Notes under the pieces: generated by a model | Told to the model about the DNA's origin: nothing | Seen by the model: the letters and a program-made list of their open reading frames with translations, nothing else | The model's database searches: none | Source of the DNA: Polyangiaceae bacterium | GTDB lineage: Bacteria > Myxococcota_A > Polyangia > Polyangiales > Polyangiaceae | Assembly: GCA_013361525.1 (NCBI GenBank) | Contig: JABFXY010000101.1 | Location: 1-64,000 of the forward strand | Direction of reading: 5' to 3' | Length of the DNA: 64,000 nucleotides | In this document: positions 24,258 through 33,088 of the stretch, one piece after another | Position numbering within the stretch: position 1 is the stretch's first letter | Layout of the letters: every line of letters starts with the position of its first letter | Translations under genes and position numbers: made by a program

Positions 24258-25388
24258 TCACCGTTCAGCGCACGACGCCTCGCTCCCCGTATCGATTCTC
24301 ACGAGGCGGTTCGTGCCGAGGTCCACGAACGCGTCGCACGTCAGCTTCATCGCCCCGCCAATGCGTTGGTGTACGACGCGACGTGCGAGCGAGCCCGGTA
24401 GGTTCGGCCGCATCGCCGCGGGGAGGCTGGTCTCTTGATCGGATTCCCAATGCTTCTGGAGCGCACCGTCCACGAACCGATAGCGGGCTGCCCGGTGGTC
24501 GTCGCCGCCCGCGCCGCGACTCTCGAGCTCCTCGATCTCTTGGTGCACCGAATCGAAGCGCGGGCTCGCCAATGCGCTGAGGCCGGGGTGGTGGACGAAG
24601 CGCTCGAGCGACGGATCGAACAGGAAGAACGCAAAGTAGCAATTGCCCGCGCAATGCTCCCGCTGAAGGACGAGATCCGGCTGCCCATCGAAATTCGCAT
24701 CGACCCAGGGAGAGCCCGGACCGAGCTCCTCGTCGGCGAACCACAAGTAGCCGAGGTCGTCGGTATCCGACTCGTCGGTCTGGAGAACCTGCACGAGCTT
24801 GCCGTCGCGACGGATGAGGATCGGATAGCGCTCGGAGGCGTCTTCTTCGTCCCCCGCGGGCGCGGATCTGAGTAGCTCCACCGTCATGCTTCCCTCGGCG
24901 CCCCTGCGCGCTTTGCGGACATCCCGCACCTGGAACAATTCGGGAGTCGCGAGGAAACGGCCGGTGTCCGCGGAGAAGTGCCAATACCGTACCGTTCCGC
25001 CCTCGACGCGCACGCGCGGCTCATCCGTTCGCTCGAGGACGCGGGGAAGCATGATGAGGTCATCGCTCCCGTCGCCGTCGAAATCGGCGCGCAAGAGCTC
25101 CATGGCACGAAGCTCGCCGGCGCCGACGTCATCGCTCATCGAGAGGGTTTGTAAGGTCTGTCCGCCGCGCGATACGACGACCTCGTGATAGAGATCGTCG
25201 AAATTGGGCTTGAGAACAGGCATAAAACTGTACTCGAGCGCATTCGCGGCCTGCGTGCCGGCCGGAGGCGCGGACGCGCGAGCGTCCGCCTCCATTGGTG
25301 CGGCCGAGGGCATCCCGTCGCTGTCGCTCCGTACGCAGGATGTGACTGCGGCGATGAGGACGAGCGCTGAGCTGATCTGGACGAGCAT
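24258..25388 (-). CDS. Lipoprotein with FG-GAP/EF-like calcium repeats
   Basis: AAGGAG lies 4 nt before the ATG at 25388, giving MLVQISSALVLIAAVTSC, a short lipoprotein signal; longer readings to 25487 are not supported. The mature part has two Asp-rich loops, DFDGDGSDDLIML and DANFDGQPDLVLQ, of the kind found in FG-GAP/VCBS beta-propellers that bind Ca2+. A hydrophobic block with Cys (EHCAGNCYFAFFLFD) lies between strands. It probably displays a propeller-like domain on the cell surface. The function is unknown. Confidence 0.74.
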   Translation of the reverse strand: MLVQISSALVLIAAVTSCVRSDSDGMPSAAPMEADARASAPPAGTQAANALEYSFMPVLKPNFDDLYHEVVVSRGGQTLQTLSMSDDVGAGELRAMELLRADFDGDGSDDLIMLPRVLERTDEPRVRVEGGTVRYWHFSADTGRFLATPELFQVRDVRKARRGAEGSMTVELLRSAPAGDEEDASERYPILIRRDGKLVQVLQTDESDTDDLGYLWFADEELGPGSPWVDANFDGQPDLVLQREHCAGNCYFAFFLFDPSLERFVHHPGLSALASPRFDSVHQEIEELESRGAGGDDHRAARYRFVDGALQKHWESDQETSLPAAMRPNLPGSLARRVVHQRIGGAMKLTCDAFVDLGTNRLVRIDTGSEASCAER

Positions 25389-25509
25389 CGTCTCCTTCGT
25401 GGCGGCGCCCATGATTTTGCGGGCCATGGAACGCCACCCGGCCACACCACATTCCAGCCCCGCTCCGAATGCGGCGAAGCGCACCACCCGCTGGACGCCG
25501 CGGCTACAG

Positions 25510-26151
25510 CTACGGCTTGTGCGCGGTATAGCGCACGTGGGTCACGCGCGGCGACGCGATGGTCTCGACGAGGTCGACGCCGACGTCGCGGCCGATGTTC
25601 GCGAACAGTCGCGTCCCGCCTCCGAACATGACCGGCGCGATCGCGAGCGAGAATTCGTCGACGAGCCGGGCCCGTAGGTACTGCTGGATGACGTCGGCGC
25701 CGCCGGCGATGCGAATGTCGCGATCACCGGCCGCCGCGCGCGCTCGGCGGAGCGCGCTCTCGATGCCGTCGTTCACGAAGTAGAACGTGGTGCCGCCAGG
25801 GCGCACCCACGGCTCGCGCACCTGCGAGGTCAACACGAATACCGGCGTGTGAAACGGCGCTTCCTCGGGCCACATCCGTTCGCCGAGGTCGAACATGCGC
25901 TTGCCCATGATGCTGACGCCGATGCGCCGGAACGTAGACTCGACGATCTGGTCGTCGATGCCGGTCTCGCCGCCCTCGCCGATCTTCAAGTTCTCCCGGA
26001 AGAATCGCGTCGGCAGGATCCAGCTATGGAGCTTGCCCCACTGGGCCCCCCAATCCTCGTAGGTCGGTTCGCCGGCGTGCTCGAGGTCCATGCCGGGCGG
26101 TACGAGATATCCGTCGAGGGAGACGCTGACGCTGAAGAACACCTTGCTCAT
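25510..26151 (-). CDS. RibD C-terminal/dihydrofolate-reductase-like protein
   Basis: A 213-residue protein starting MSKVFFSVSVSLDGYLVPPG, the typical first strand of the RibD_C/DHFR fold. ISIMGKRMFDLGERMW-type and DRDIRIAGGADVIQQYLRAR blocks follow, the latter matching the NADPH-binding 'GGaxxxxxxLxaglVDE' motif. The family reduces pteridine- or pyrimidine-type substrates with NADPH; many members are uncharacterised. It is divergent from the ECF sigma gene at 26218 with 66 bp between starts, a frequent partnership for this sigma group. Confidence 0.85.
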   Translation of the reverse strand: MSKVFFSVSVSLDGYLVPPGMDLEHAGEPTYEDWGAQWGKLHSWILPTRFFRENLKIGEGGETGIDDQIVESTFRRIGVSIMGKRMFDLGERMWPEEAPFHTPVFVLTSQVREPWVRPGGTTFYFVNDGIESALRRARAAAGDRDIRIAGGADVIQQYLRARLVDEFSLAIAPVMFGGGTRLFANIGRDVGVDLVETIASPRVTHVRYTAHKP

Positions 26152-26217
26152 CTGTACGGACCTTTCGTGGTGTGGTCTGGTTCTGAAACGACGGCCGGAC
26201 GCGCCAGTCATCGGTCC

Positions 26218-27225
26218 ATGAGCGACAATTTCGAGCCCTTGGTGGAGGCCGCCCGCGGCGGCGACGAACGAGCGTTTCGTGCGTTGATCGAACCGCTCGA
26301 ACGCGAGCTGCACGCGTACGCCTACCGCATGCTCGGCGGGTTCCACGACGCCGATGACGCGCTCCAGGAATCACGGCTCAAAGCGTGGCGCGCGCTCGCG
26401 ACGTACGAACCGCGCGCGAGCTTCCGCGCGTGGATGTACCGGATTGTCACCAACACCTGCCTCGACATGCTCAAGGCGCGCTCGCGTCGTGTGCTGCCGC
26501 AGGACGTCAGCCCGTCGGTCGCGCCGGGGCCACCCACGACCGCGCCGCGCTCCGACATCCTGTGGCTCGAGCCATACCCCGATGCGCTGTTGCCGGCGGT
26601 GCCGGGGCCCGAGCAGGTCGCGCGGCTGCGCGAGGGCATTCGGCTCGCATTCGTGCGCGTCGTGCAGGTTCTGCCGCCGCGCCAGCGCGCCCCGCTGATC
26701 CTTCACGACGTCCTCGACTGGAGCGTCGTCGAGGTCGCCGCCATCCTCGAGACCACCGAGGCCGCGATCAACAGCGCGCTGCAACGTGCACGTGCCGCGA
26801 TCGCGCGCCCACGCGGGGAGTCACCCGCGCTCACGCCGCGCCACGCCGAGGTCGTCGACCGGTTCGTGCACGCGTGGGAGAGCGGCGACTTCGACGACTT
26901 CGTCGAGCTGCTCGCGACCGACGCGGTGATGAACATGCCGCCGTGGGAGTACTGGCTCGACGGCAAAGATGCGGTCGTGGCGACGATGCGATCACCGGGC
27001 ACCTGGGACGGCGAGCCGCGCCCCGGCCGCTACCGGATCGTGCCCGCGCCGATGAACGGCGACCCCGGCGGACTCGCCTATGTCCGCGGGCCGGACGGTC
27101 GCTACCACCCCGTCTGCCTCACCGTCATGTCGCTCGACGCCGACGGCCGCGTCGTCGAGCTCACGACGTTCGTGCTGCCGGAGCTGTTCGCGGCGTGGGG
27201 CTTCCCGCCGGTGCTCGACGCGTAG
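26218..27225 (+). CDS. ECF sigma factor with SnoaL-like C-terminal domain (SigG/SigX5-type)
   Basis: A 335-residue protein. Region 2 reads YRMLGGFHDADDALQESRLK and ASFRAWMYRIVTNTCLDMLK. Region 4 reads LPPRQRAPLILHDVLDWSVV and LETTEAAINSALQRARA. A SnoaL-like domain (VVDRFVHAWESGDFDDFVEL, WEYWLDGKDAV) forms the C-terminus. This layout is that of the SigG/TIGR02960 group, in which the extra domain replaces an anti-sigma factor. The signal sensed is not known. It is divergent from the RibD_C reductase, so the two may be co-regulated. ATG 26218 begins the conserved region. Confidence 0.88.
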   Translation: MSDNFEPLVEAARGGDERAFRALIEPLERELHAYAYRMLGGFHDADDALQESRLKAWRALATYEPRASFRAWMYRIVTNTCLDMLKARSRRVLPQDVSPSVAPGPPTTAPRSDILWLEPYPDALLPAVPGPEQVARLREGIRLAFVRVVQVLPPRQRAPLILHDVLDWSVVEVAAILETTEAAINSALQRARAAIARPRGESPALTPRHAEVVDRFVHAWESGDFDDFVELLATDAVMNMPPWEYWLDGKDAVVATMRSPGTWDGEPRPGRYRIVPAPMNGDPGGLAYVRGPDGRYHPVCLTVMSLDADGRVVELTTFVLPELFAAWGFPPVLDA

Positions 27226-27247
27226 GGTGAAGCGGCACAAACGCCAA

Positions 27248-27267
27248 GAGGCGCCGTTAGGCGCCTC
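27248..27267 (-). terminator. Hairpin terminator behind tRNA-fMet
   Basis: A perfect 8-bp stem GAGGCGCC / GGCGCCTC with a 4-nt loop starts 9 nt after the tRNA end on the minus strand and is followed by a short T-containing stretch. Being symmetrical it may also serve the sigma gene on the other strand. Confidence 0.65.
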
Positions 27268-27275
27268 CAGCTTAG

Positions 27276-27349
<74 letters not shown>

Positions 27350-27422
27350 AGGGGCACTCTAGTCAGGGCGCTTTGCTTGTCAACGGATTCGTTCACGTCG
27401 TGTGCGACTAACATCCGCGGCC

Positions 27423-28343
27423 ATGTCTCGGCGGTTGGTTCGCGCGCTGGTTCTCTGCGGTTTGCTCGCTGGTTCGTCGTTGGTTGGATGCGGTGGCGAA
27501 GGCGGCCAACCCGGCGCGAGCGCGACGGCGGAAGCCGCCGGTTCGGCGAAGGCGCCCGGATCGAAGGAAGGCGCGACCGCCAGCCCGACCGGCGCGACGG
27601 CCGCCTCGGCTGCTCCCCTGAAGGAAGGCGGCGTTCGCTTCACCTACGCCCCGGCGGTCGTGGGCGAGCGCATCGAGCTCGCGGGCTCCTCGACGATCGA
27701 CGCGACGGTCACGCTCGAGCGCAAGACGACACGCGAGCACACGACGTCGAAGCAGCGGGCGACGGCGGAGGTGCTCGAGGTGAAGGACGGCGTATCGGTG
27801 AAGGAGCGCGTCGTCGTGAACGAGTGGGATCGGCGCTCTTCACCGCCGCCGTTCAACAAGCCGTTCATCCTGTCGCTCGCGGGCGAGAAGATCCAGGTGA
27901 CCGACGACAAGGGCGCGGCGGCGCCGGCATCGATCAGCGAGTGGTTTCGATCGACCTGGGAGCTCGGCCGGAAAGAGCGCTTCGGTAATCTGCTCGACGG
28001 GCGCGGCGTCAACCCGGGTGACGAGCTCGGCGACCTCACCGATCTGCTCGCGGGCTTTCAATGGCCCGGCGTGAAAGCGCGTCGGGTGATGGATCGGAAG
28101 GTGACGTTCTTCGGAATGGATGGCTCCGACGCGCGCGTGGACTACGCGTTCGACGTCGAGCTCGATCTGCACGGCGGAACGCTGGTCCTCAAGATGCAGG
28201 GCAAGCTCTACCTCGCCGTTCCGAGCGGCACCGCGGTGAAGAACGAGCTCGAGTGGACGTTCACCGCGAAATCGGGTGACGCCGATGTCGGCTCCGGAAA
28301 GGGCAAGACCGTCCTCACCGCGAAGCGCACGCCACCAGCGTAA
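27423..28343 (+). CDS. Lipoprotein, paralogue of 44843-45748
   Basis: A 306-residue lipoprotein (LVGC lipobox) with an Ala/Ser/Gly linker to about residue 65. The folded domain starts VRFTYAPAVVGERIELAGSS. The second block EVLEVKDGVSVKERVVVNEW and the third ISEWFRSTWELGRKERFGNL match the gene at 44843 in order and spacing: FKYTPVEIGERKQESW, EVLATKDGVTARERLVYDQF, VSWIDGRWGLGRKEWMADVF. The two are paralogues of a family I cannot name. Expected on the outer membrane. ATG 27423. Confidence 0.78.
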   Translation: MSRRLVRALVLCGLLAGSSLVGCGGEGGQPGASATAEAAGSAKAPGSKEGATASPTGATAASAAPLKEGGVRFTYAPAVVGERIELAGSSTIDATVTLERKTTREHTTSKQRATAEVLEVKDGVSVKERVVVNEWDRRSSPPPFNKPFILSLAGEKIQVTDDKGAAAPASISEWFRSTWELGRKERFGNLLDGRGVNPGDELGDLTDLLAGFQWPGVKARRVMDRKVTFFGMDGSDARVDYAFDVELDLHGGTLVLKMQGKLYLAVPSGTAVKNELEWTFTAKSGDADVGSGKGKTVLTAKRTPPA

Positions 28344-28346
28344 TGC

Positions 28347-29555
28347 TCAACCGACCGCAGACGTCGGCGGGCCTTCGACGAAGACGTTGTCGATCGCGGT
28401 CACGACGCCTTTGCCTTTGACCGTCGAGCTCTCCAGCGTCGACACAGGCAACCTCTGAAGCCCCGCGTACGTCCCCCAGCGGCCATCGGCGAGGATGTCA
28501 CCGGAGCGCGTCGGTGAGGTCATCGTCACGATCTCGTGCCTGTCTTGGCCGGCGAGCACCGTTTTGATGCCCTTCTCGACGGGGTCACCGCCGGCTTTGA
28601 GCGCGGCCTCTTTGGCCTTCGCGGCCTTCTTCTTCTTGGCCTCCTCGAGCTTCTCTTTCTGCTCTTTCAGGGCCTTTTTGACCTGCTCTTGGTACGCCTT
28701 GAACTTGTCGTCGTTCTTGTACTTCTCCATCGTCTCGCCGAGCGCCTTGTTGGTGGAGACGTTCGAGTACGGCTCACCGCGCTCCGACAAGTAACCGGCG
28801 TATTGCGTCGACTCATTGCTGAGCTTCGCATCCGGCTTGTACTCGAATTGATTCGATGGATTCGCGCCGACGACGGTCGCATCGACGGGTGCACCGCTCG
28901 CGGCATTCGGATCGAAATCGTAATCGCCCATGTTCTGCCCAGCGGCGATGTTGATCTCGGCGCTCGGGTCGGTGTCGCCGGGTTTGCCGTCGACGACTTT
29001 GGCATAACGCAGCGGCTGATCCGCCTCGGCCACACCCGGCTTCAGGAGCTTCACGAACGATCCGAGATTGGCGGGTAGCCCGGCTCGGCTGACGATTCCC
29101 GGCTCCGTTTCCGGATCGGCGTATTCGATCTTCGACGCATTGCCCTTCTTGTCGCGCTCGAGCACGTACGAGATGGATGTCCGCCGCTGCCAACCCATGT
29201 CGTAGAAGAGGTCGGAGCCGAGGTGCTTCGCCATGCGCCGGAACGTCGGCAGCTCGTCGCTCTTCGCCGAGCTGTAGCCCTGCGCATCGAGGAGCTGGGA
29301 GAACGCCGCGTCGTTGCCGACCGGGTTCTTCGTCGTATCGGTCCAGCTTCGGTCCTCGAGGTACTTCGCCGCTGCGTGGAGCTGTTTGTCGCTGGCGGTG
29401 GGGCCCTTCTTGTTGTCGGCCCCCGCGGACTTGAGCTTGTCGAGCACCGCGCGCCGCCACTCTTCGATGGAGCGGCCGGTCTTCTCCGCGGACTTTTGCT
29501 CCATCCTGGGGAGCGTCATTCCCTCGGCTTGATGCGCGACGGCCAATCGGGGCAT
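28347..29555 (-). CDS. Hypothetical protein with Lys/Glu coiled coil, beside T6SS island
   Basis: About 402 residues; the start is uncertain among GTG 29576, ATG 29555 and ATG 29519. No signal peptide. The N-terminal third has Lys-rich helices (RSIEEWRRAVLDKLKSAGAD), the centre is mixed, and residues 300-345 form a highly charged coiled coil (EQVKKALKEQKEKLEEAKKKK). It is convergent with the lipoprotein to its left and divergent from the DUF1795 gene at 29641 that opens the T6SS island, so it may be an effector or accessory of that island. No toxin motif is recognised. Confidence 0.68.
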   Translation of the reverse strand: MPRLAVAHQAEGMTLPRMEQKSAEKTGRSIEEWRRAVLDKLKSAGADNKKGPTASDKQLHAAAKYLEDRSWTDTTKNPVGNDAAFSQLLDAQGYSSAKSDELPTFRRMAKHLGSDLFYDMGWQRRTSISYVLERDKKGNASKIEYADPETEPGIVSRAGLPANLGSFVKLLKPGVAEADQPLRYAKVVDGKPGDTDPSAEINIAAGQNMGDYDFDPNAASGAPVDATVVGANPSNQFEYKPDAKLSNESTQYAGYLSERGEPYSNVSTNKALGETMEKYKNDDKFKAYQEQVKKALKEQKEKLEEAKKKKAAKAKEAALKAGGDPVEKGIKTVLAGQDRHEIVTMTSPTRSGDILADGRWGTYAGLQRLPVSTLESSTVKGKGVVTAIDNVFVEGPPTSAVG

Positions 29556-29640
29556 GGCGGCACGCTCTGCAACCACCGGGCCGGTCGATGTGGCCCCGGG
29601 CGATTCGCCTGCTTGGCGCAGACCTAGCTAGGCTCGGGCG

Positions 29641-30063
29641 ATGCTCTATTTCACGAACGAGGCGAAGTTCGAGCTGCCCGATGTCGGCTTCGTCGATCGC
29701 ACCGTCAACGTCCTGGATGCGAAGCTCGACAACGGCCGCACCCTCGGCGTCCTCGTCGCTCGAAGCCGTTTGGCCGAAGGAACGGGCCTCAAGGAAGCAG
29801 TCGAGGCCCACCAAGATCAGGAGCGAAAGTCGCTCCGCGGCTGGACATCGTTGCAGTCCGAGTGGGTCGAGATCGACGGTCTGCCGGCCATCGAGGTCGC
29901 GATTCAATGGCGAGCCGACGAGGGAATGACCTATCAGCGGCAGCTCCACGTCCTCGCGGGCGACGAAGTGCTTCTCCTCGTGGTCAACGGCACGCTGGAG
30001 GATCGCGCGGCGAGCGACGCAACGATGGATTTCGTCCGATCCACGTTCAGTCTGCGGCGCTGA
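29641..30063 (+). CDS. DUF1795/DcrB-like protein, probable T6SS Eag-type chaperone
   Basis: A 140-residue protein with the DUF1795 layout: LYFTNEAKFELPDVGFVDRT at the start, TLGVLVARSRLAEGTGLKEA in the middle and MTYQRQLHVLAGDEVLLLVV near the end. In T6SS clusters DUF1795 proteins are effector-associated (Eag) chaperones that load effectors onto VgrG. It lies 122 bp upstream of vgrG and has two relatives fused in the gene at 33905. No signal peptide is visible, which favours the cytoplasmic chaperone role over periplasmic DcrB. Confidence 0.82.
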   Translation: MLYFTNEAKFELPDVGFVDRTVNVLDAKLDNGRTLGVLVARSRLAEGTGLKEAVEAHQDQERKSLRGWTSLQSEWVEIDGLPAIEVAIQWRADEGMTYQRQLHVLAGDEVLLLVVNGTLEDRAASDATMDFVRSTFSLRR

Positions 30064-30065
30064 GA

Positions 30066-30116
30066 ATGCACAACTTGGCGTCGCCAGTTGTGCATCGGAC
30101 CTGCACAAATTGTGCA
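30066..30116. promoter_or_regulatory. Pair of TGCACAA/TTGTGCA palindromes upstream of vgrG
   Basis: Two dyads share one half-site. The first is ATGCACAACT...AGTTGTGCAT with a 10-nt centre (30066-30095); the second is TGCACAA-A-TTGTGCA (30102-30116), perfect. They fill the gap between the DUF1795 gene and vgrG. Two equal palindromes six bases apart look like operators for a dimeric regulator. Confidence 0.6.
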
Positions 30117-30185
30117 CTGAGGCCATCGGCGAGGCCCTAACGGCCATCTCGGAGCAGGCACATCCGGTGCACAAGCCTGCCGGCG

Positions 30186-32165
30186 ATGGACCAGCTAAGC
30201 GCCCGCGTAGGCTCCTCCCTGTACCTCGAGCTGGAGATCGAGGACGCGCTCGACGTCCGCGAGTTCTCGGTCGACGACGGGCTCAATTCGCTGTTCTCGG
30301 TCGAGATCGAGGCGGTCAGCTCGAACCCGGCCATCGACTTCGAGGAGCTCGTCGGGACAACGGCGTCGTTCCACGTCGAGCTCAATGCGGCGAAGTACCC
30401 GACGATGCGCCGCCGAAGCTGGTCCGGGGTGATCTCCGAAGCGCACCTCCTCCGCTCCGAGGTCGGCGGCCTGACCGCTTACCACATCACGATCGCCCCC
30501 AAGCTCTGGCTGCTGACGCGCAGGACCAACTGCCGCGTGTTCCAGCAGATGAGCGACCTCGACGTCGCCAAAGAGGTCCTCACCGACGCGGGGCTCGAGG
30601 TCGTCGACGAGTGCACAGCTTCGTACAAGCCGCGAAAGTACCGCGTCCAATACCAAGAGACCGACTTCGCCTTCGTCTGCCGAATGCTCGAGTCCGCCGG
30701 CATTACCTATTACTTCCGCGGCAAAGACGGCGCGTCCGAGCTCGTCCTCAGCGACGCGCCGGAGCGCGGTGAAGAGCGCGGCTCGTCGCTCGAATACGCC
30801 GACTCCCCCGACCCGAACACGATCCGCGCGACGCGATTGCGAGCATCACGCGCCATTACGTCGGGCACCATTTCGGTCTCCGATCACGATCACCGCTTGG
30901 CGAACAGGCCGCTGGTTGCGTCCACCGCCCTCAGCAAACAGGTCGCGGAGACGAAGCTCGAGGAGTTCATCTATCGCCCGGGTTGGTTCCGCTATGGCGG
31001 GGATGGTCCGAAGGACACGCCGAGCGCGGACGACCGCGGGCGCACGCGCACCGATCTCCGCGAAGCGCAGCGCCTCGCCGATCAGCTCGGTGCCGCCGCA
31101 ATGGCCCGCGCACGCAGGACGAGCTTCGACTCGAACGCGCTCGATCTCGCGCCCGGCCTCTGTTTGCAAATCGGTAGTCACGCGCTCTCCGAGCGAATGG
31201 GCAAGCTGCTCGTCACCCGCACGAGCGTGACCGGCGCACATGACAGCGAAGCGCACGTGTCGGTGCAAGCCGTCCAAACCACGTCGCCGTATCGGCCGGA
31301 GATGGCGACGCCGCAGCCGACGATTCCCGGCATCGAAACGGCGACGGTCGTCGGCCCCGCCGGCGAAGAGATCCATTGCGACGAGTTCGGTCGCGTCCGC
31401 GTGCAGTTTCATTGGGACCGCTACGGCACGATGGACGAGATGAGCTCGTGCTGGGTGCCCGTGAACCAGCCTTGGGCGGGCGGCGGGATCGGCGCGATCA
31501 ACATCCCCCGCATCGGCCAAGAGGTCATGGTCGGCTTCCTCGGCGGCAATCCCGAAGAGCCGATGATCCTCGGCCGGATGTTCACGAATCTGTTGCGACC
31601 GCCGTATCGCTTGCCCGAGCAAAAGACCATCAACGGCTTCAAGAGCCAGGAGATGGGCGGCGGCGGCGGCAAGAACGAGCTCCACTTCGAGGACTCCAAA
31701 GGGTCGCTACGCATGTATCGACACGCGGGGAAAAACGAAGACACCGAGACGGTCGAGAATCGGACCGAGTGGGTCGGCAAGAACCGCTCTTCGCAGATCG
31801 ACGAGAATCGATCTTCGGCCATCGGCGGCAACGACAAGAAGCAAGTCAGCGGCAACGAGACCGAGGCCATTCAAGGCGACCAAAAGCACTCCGTCCTCGG
31901 CGACAAGATCGGCAGCGTGCTCGGAAACCTCCTGTCGATGGCAGGCGGCGAGCGGATCATGCAGACGATCGGCGGCATGGTCTCGAATGCGCTGTCGCAC
32001 ACGCTCGAGAGCATGGTGTCGACGACGCTGAAGGTCGGCGCCTCGACGATTACGATCACGCCGGAGTCGATCGTCATCAATTCCCCGAAGATCCTCCTGA
32101 ACCCGGGCGATGCCGCGGCACAAGGCGCTTCGTTGAACGGCGGCTCGCAGGGTGGTGGGCAATGA
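30186..32165 (+). CDS. tssI/vgrG: T6SS spike protein VgrG
   Basis: A 659-residue VgrG. The gp27-like part has the diagnostic VQYQETDFAFVCRMLESAGI and SWSGVISEAH. The OB/gp5-like part has GEEIHCDEFGRVRVQFHWDR, SCWVPVNQPWAGGGIGAIN and IPRIGQEVMVGFLGGNPEEP. The C-terminal needle repeat is seen from about residue 515 (ENRTEWVGKNRSSQIDENRS). VgrG trimerises on the Hcp tube and carries effectors across the target envelope. There is no large C-terminal enzymatic extension, so cargo is likely supplied by neighbouring genes. The stop overlaps the next start by 4 nt. Confidence 0.95.
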   Translation: MDQLSARVGSSLYLELEIEDALDVREFSVDDGLNSLFSVEIEAVSSNPAIDFEELVGTTASFHVELNAAKYPTMRRRSWSGVISEAHLLRSEVGGLTAYHITIAPKLWLLTRRTNCRVFQQMSDLDVAKEVLTDAGLEVVDECTASYKPRKYRVQYQETDFAFVCRMLESAGITYYFRGKDGASELVLSDAPERGEERGSSLEYADSPDPNTIRATRLRASRAITSGTISVSDHDHRLANRPLVASTALSKQVAETKLEEFIYRPGWFRYGGDGPKDTPSADDRGRTRTDLREAQRLADQLGAAAMARARRTSFDSNALDLAPGLCLQIGSHALSERMGKLLVTRTSVTGAHDSEAHVSVQAVQTTSPYRPEMATPQPTIPGIETATVVGPAGEEIHCDEFGRVRVQFHWDRYGTMDEMSSCWVPVNQPWAGGGIGAINIPRIGQEVMVGFLGGNPEEPMILGRMFTNLLRPPYRLPEQKTINGFKSQEMGGGGGKNELHFEDSKGSLRMYRHAGKNEDTETVENRTEWVGKNRSSQIDENRSSAIGGNDKKQVSGNETEAIQGDQKHSVLGDKIGSVLGNLLSMAGGERIMQTIGGMVSNALSHTLESMVSTTLKVGASTITITPESIVINSPKILLNPGDAAAQGASLNGGSQGGGQ

Positions 32166-33079
32166 AGCTCAAGAGCGCGACGTTTCTGTCGATTCGCGGG
32201 CTGCCCGACATTCAATGCCCGTTCGGCGACCCGATGGGCCCGCCCGCCGATGTCATGGCGATCACCGGCGCGCCTGCATCGGGCAAGACGCGCATCATCG
32301 AGGCAATCCTCGCCGCCAAAGAGGTGCTCGCCCCCTACGGGCCGATGGTCACGGGCGAGCCTTGGCTGCGTGCGGGTGAATCGTCCGCGAAGATCGAGCT
32401 CACCTTCGTCCTCGACGAGGAGGAGCAGCGGATGACCGGCGTCAAAGATCGGACCGTCCGGGCAGAGGCGCTCTTTGGTCCGCGCGCCTGCAGACACGAG
32501 GCCGACGAGGGATTCCTGTCTCTCCTCGAGCGGTACGAGCACGGGCCTCGCTACGGCAAATTCGAATACTTCCCCGACAACCGGTCCTTGCCCCCGCCCG
32601 GTCCGCCTCACGGGCTTCAAGCGGTCGAACAACGAATGTGGCGCATCGGTCGCGACGTACGCAAATATGGATTCGTCCCGCGCCTCTTGAACGACCTCGG
32701 TCAAGACGCCGCTCGCGCCGAGCGATTCACCAACGCGCTCCACATGTTGAGCCCGACGGTCCAATACGTCGGACCGACCGGTGGGGATCCGCTTCGGTGT
32801 TTTTCCAGCCGCGGCGGCGGACCCTCGACCTGTCACGAGCTGTCGTCGTCCGAAGCGCACGCGGTGCTGATCGCGTCGACGGCGGCGCTCCTTCACCTCG
32901 AGCGTTCCATCGTGTTCCTCGACAAGCCCGAGATCTCCGTCGACGAGCGAAACATCGTGTCGTTCGTCTCCGGCGTACGGAACCTCGCGAAAGATCTCCA
33001 GGTCATCGTCGCGACCACGAGCCCCACGCTCGTGGCCAGCCTCGGACCACGCGCAGTCGTCGACCTCGGCGGTTATTGA
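32162..33079 (+). CDS. AAA-type ATPase coupled to VgrG
   Basis: A 305-residue ATPase. Walker A is GAPASGKT (36-43), a Walker B-like strand is SIVFLDKPEI (about 250-260), and LQVIVATTSPTLVASLGPRA resembles the C-terminal switch of OLD/AAA_15-type ATPases. It starts within the vgrG stop (ATGA), so its translation is coupled to VgrG. It does not resemble the T6SS disassembly ATPase ClpV, which is much larger. An ATPase of this type directly behind vgrG is not part of the core T6SS, so it may assist cargo or be a defence-like partner; this is an inference. Confidence 0.78.
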   Translation: MKLKSATFLSIRGLPDIQCPFGDPMGPPADVMAITGAPASGKTRIIEAILAAKEVLAPYGPMVTGEPWLRAGESSAKIELTFVLDEEEQRMTGVKDRTVRAEALFGPRACRHEADEGFLSLLERYEHGPRYGKFEYFPDNRSLPPPGPPHGLQAVEQRMWRIGRDVRKYGFVPRLLNDLGQDAARAERFTNALHMLSPTVQYVGPTGGDPLRCFSSRGGGPSTCHELSSSEAHAVLIASTAALLHLERSIVFLDKPEISVDERNIVSFVSGVRNLAKDLQVIVATTSPTLVASLGPRAVVDLGGY

Positions 33080-33088
33080 GGAGTCGTC

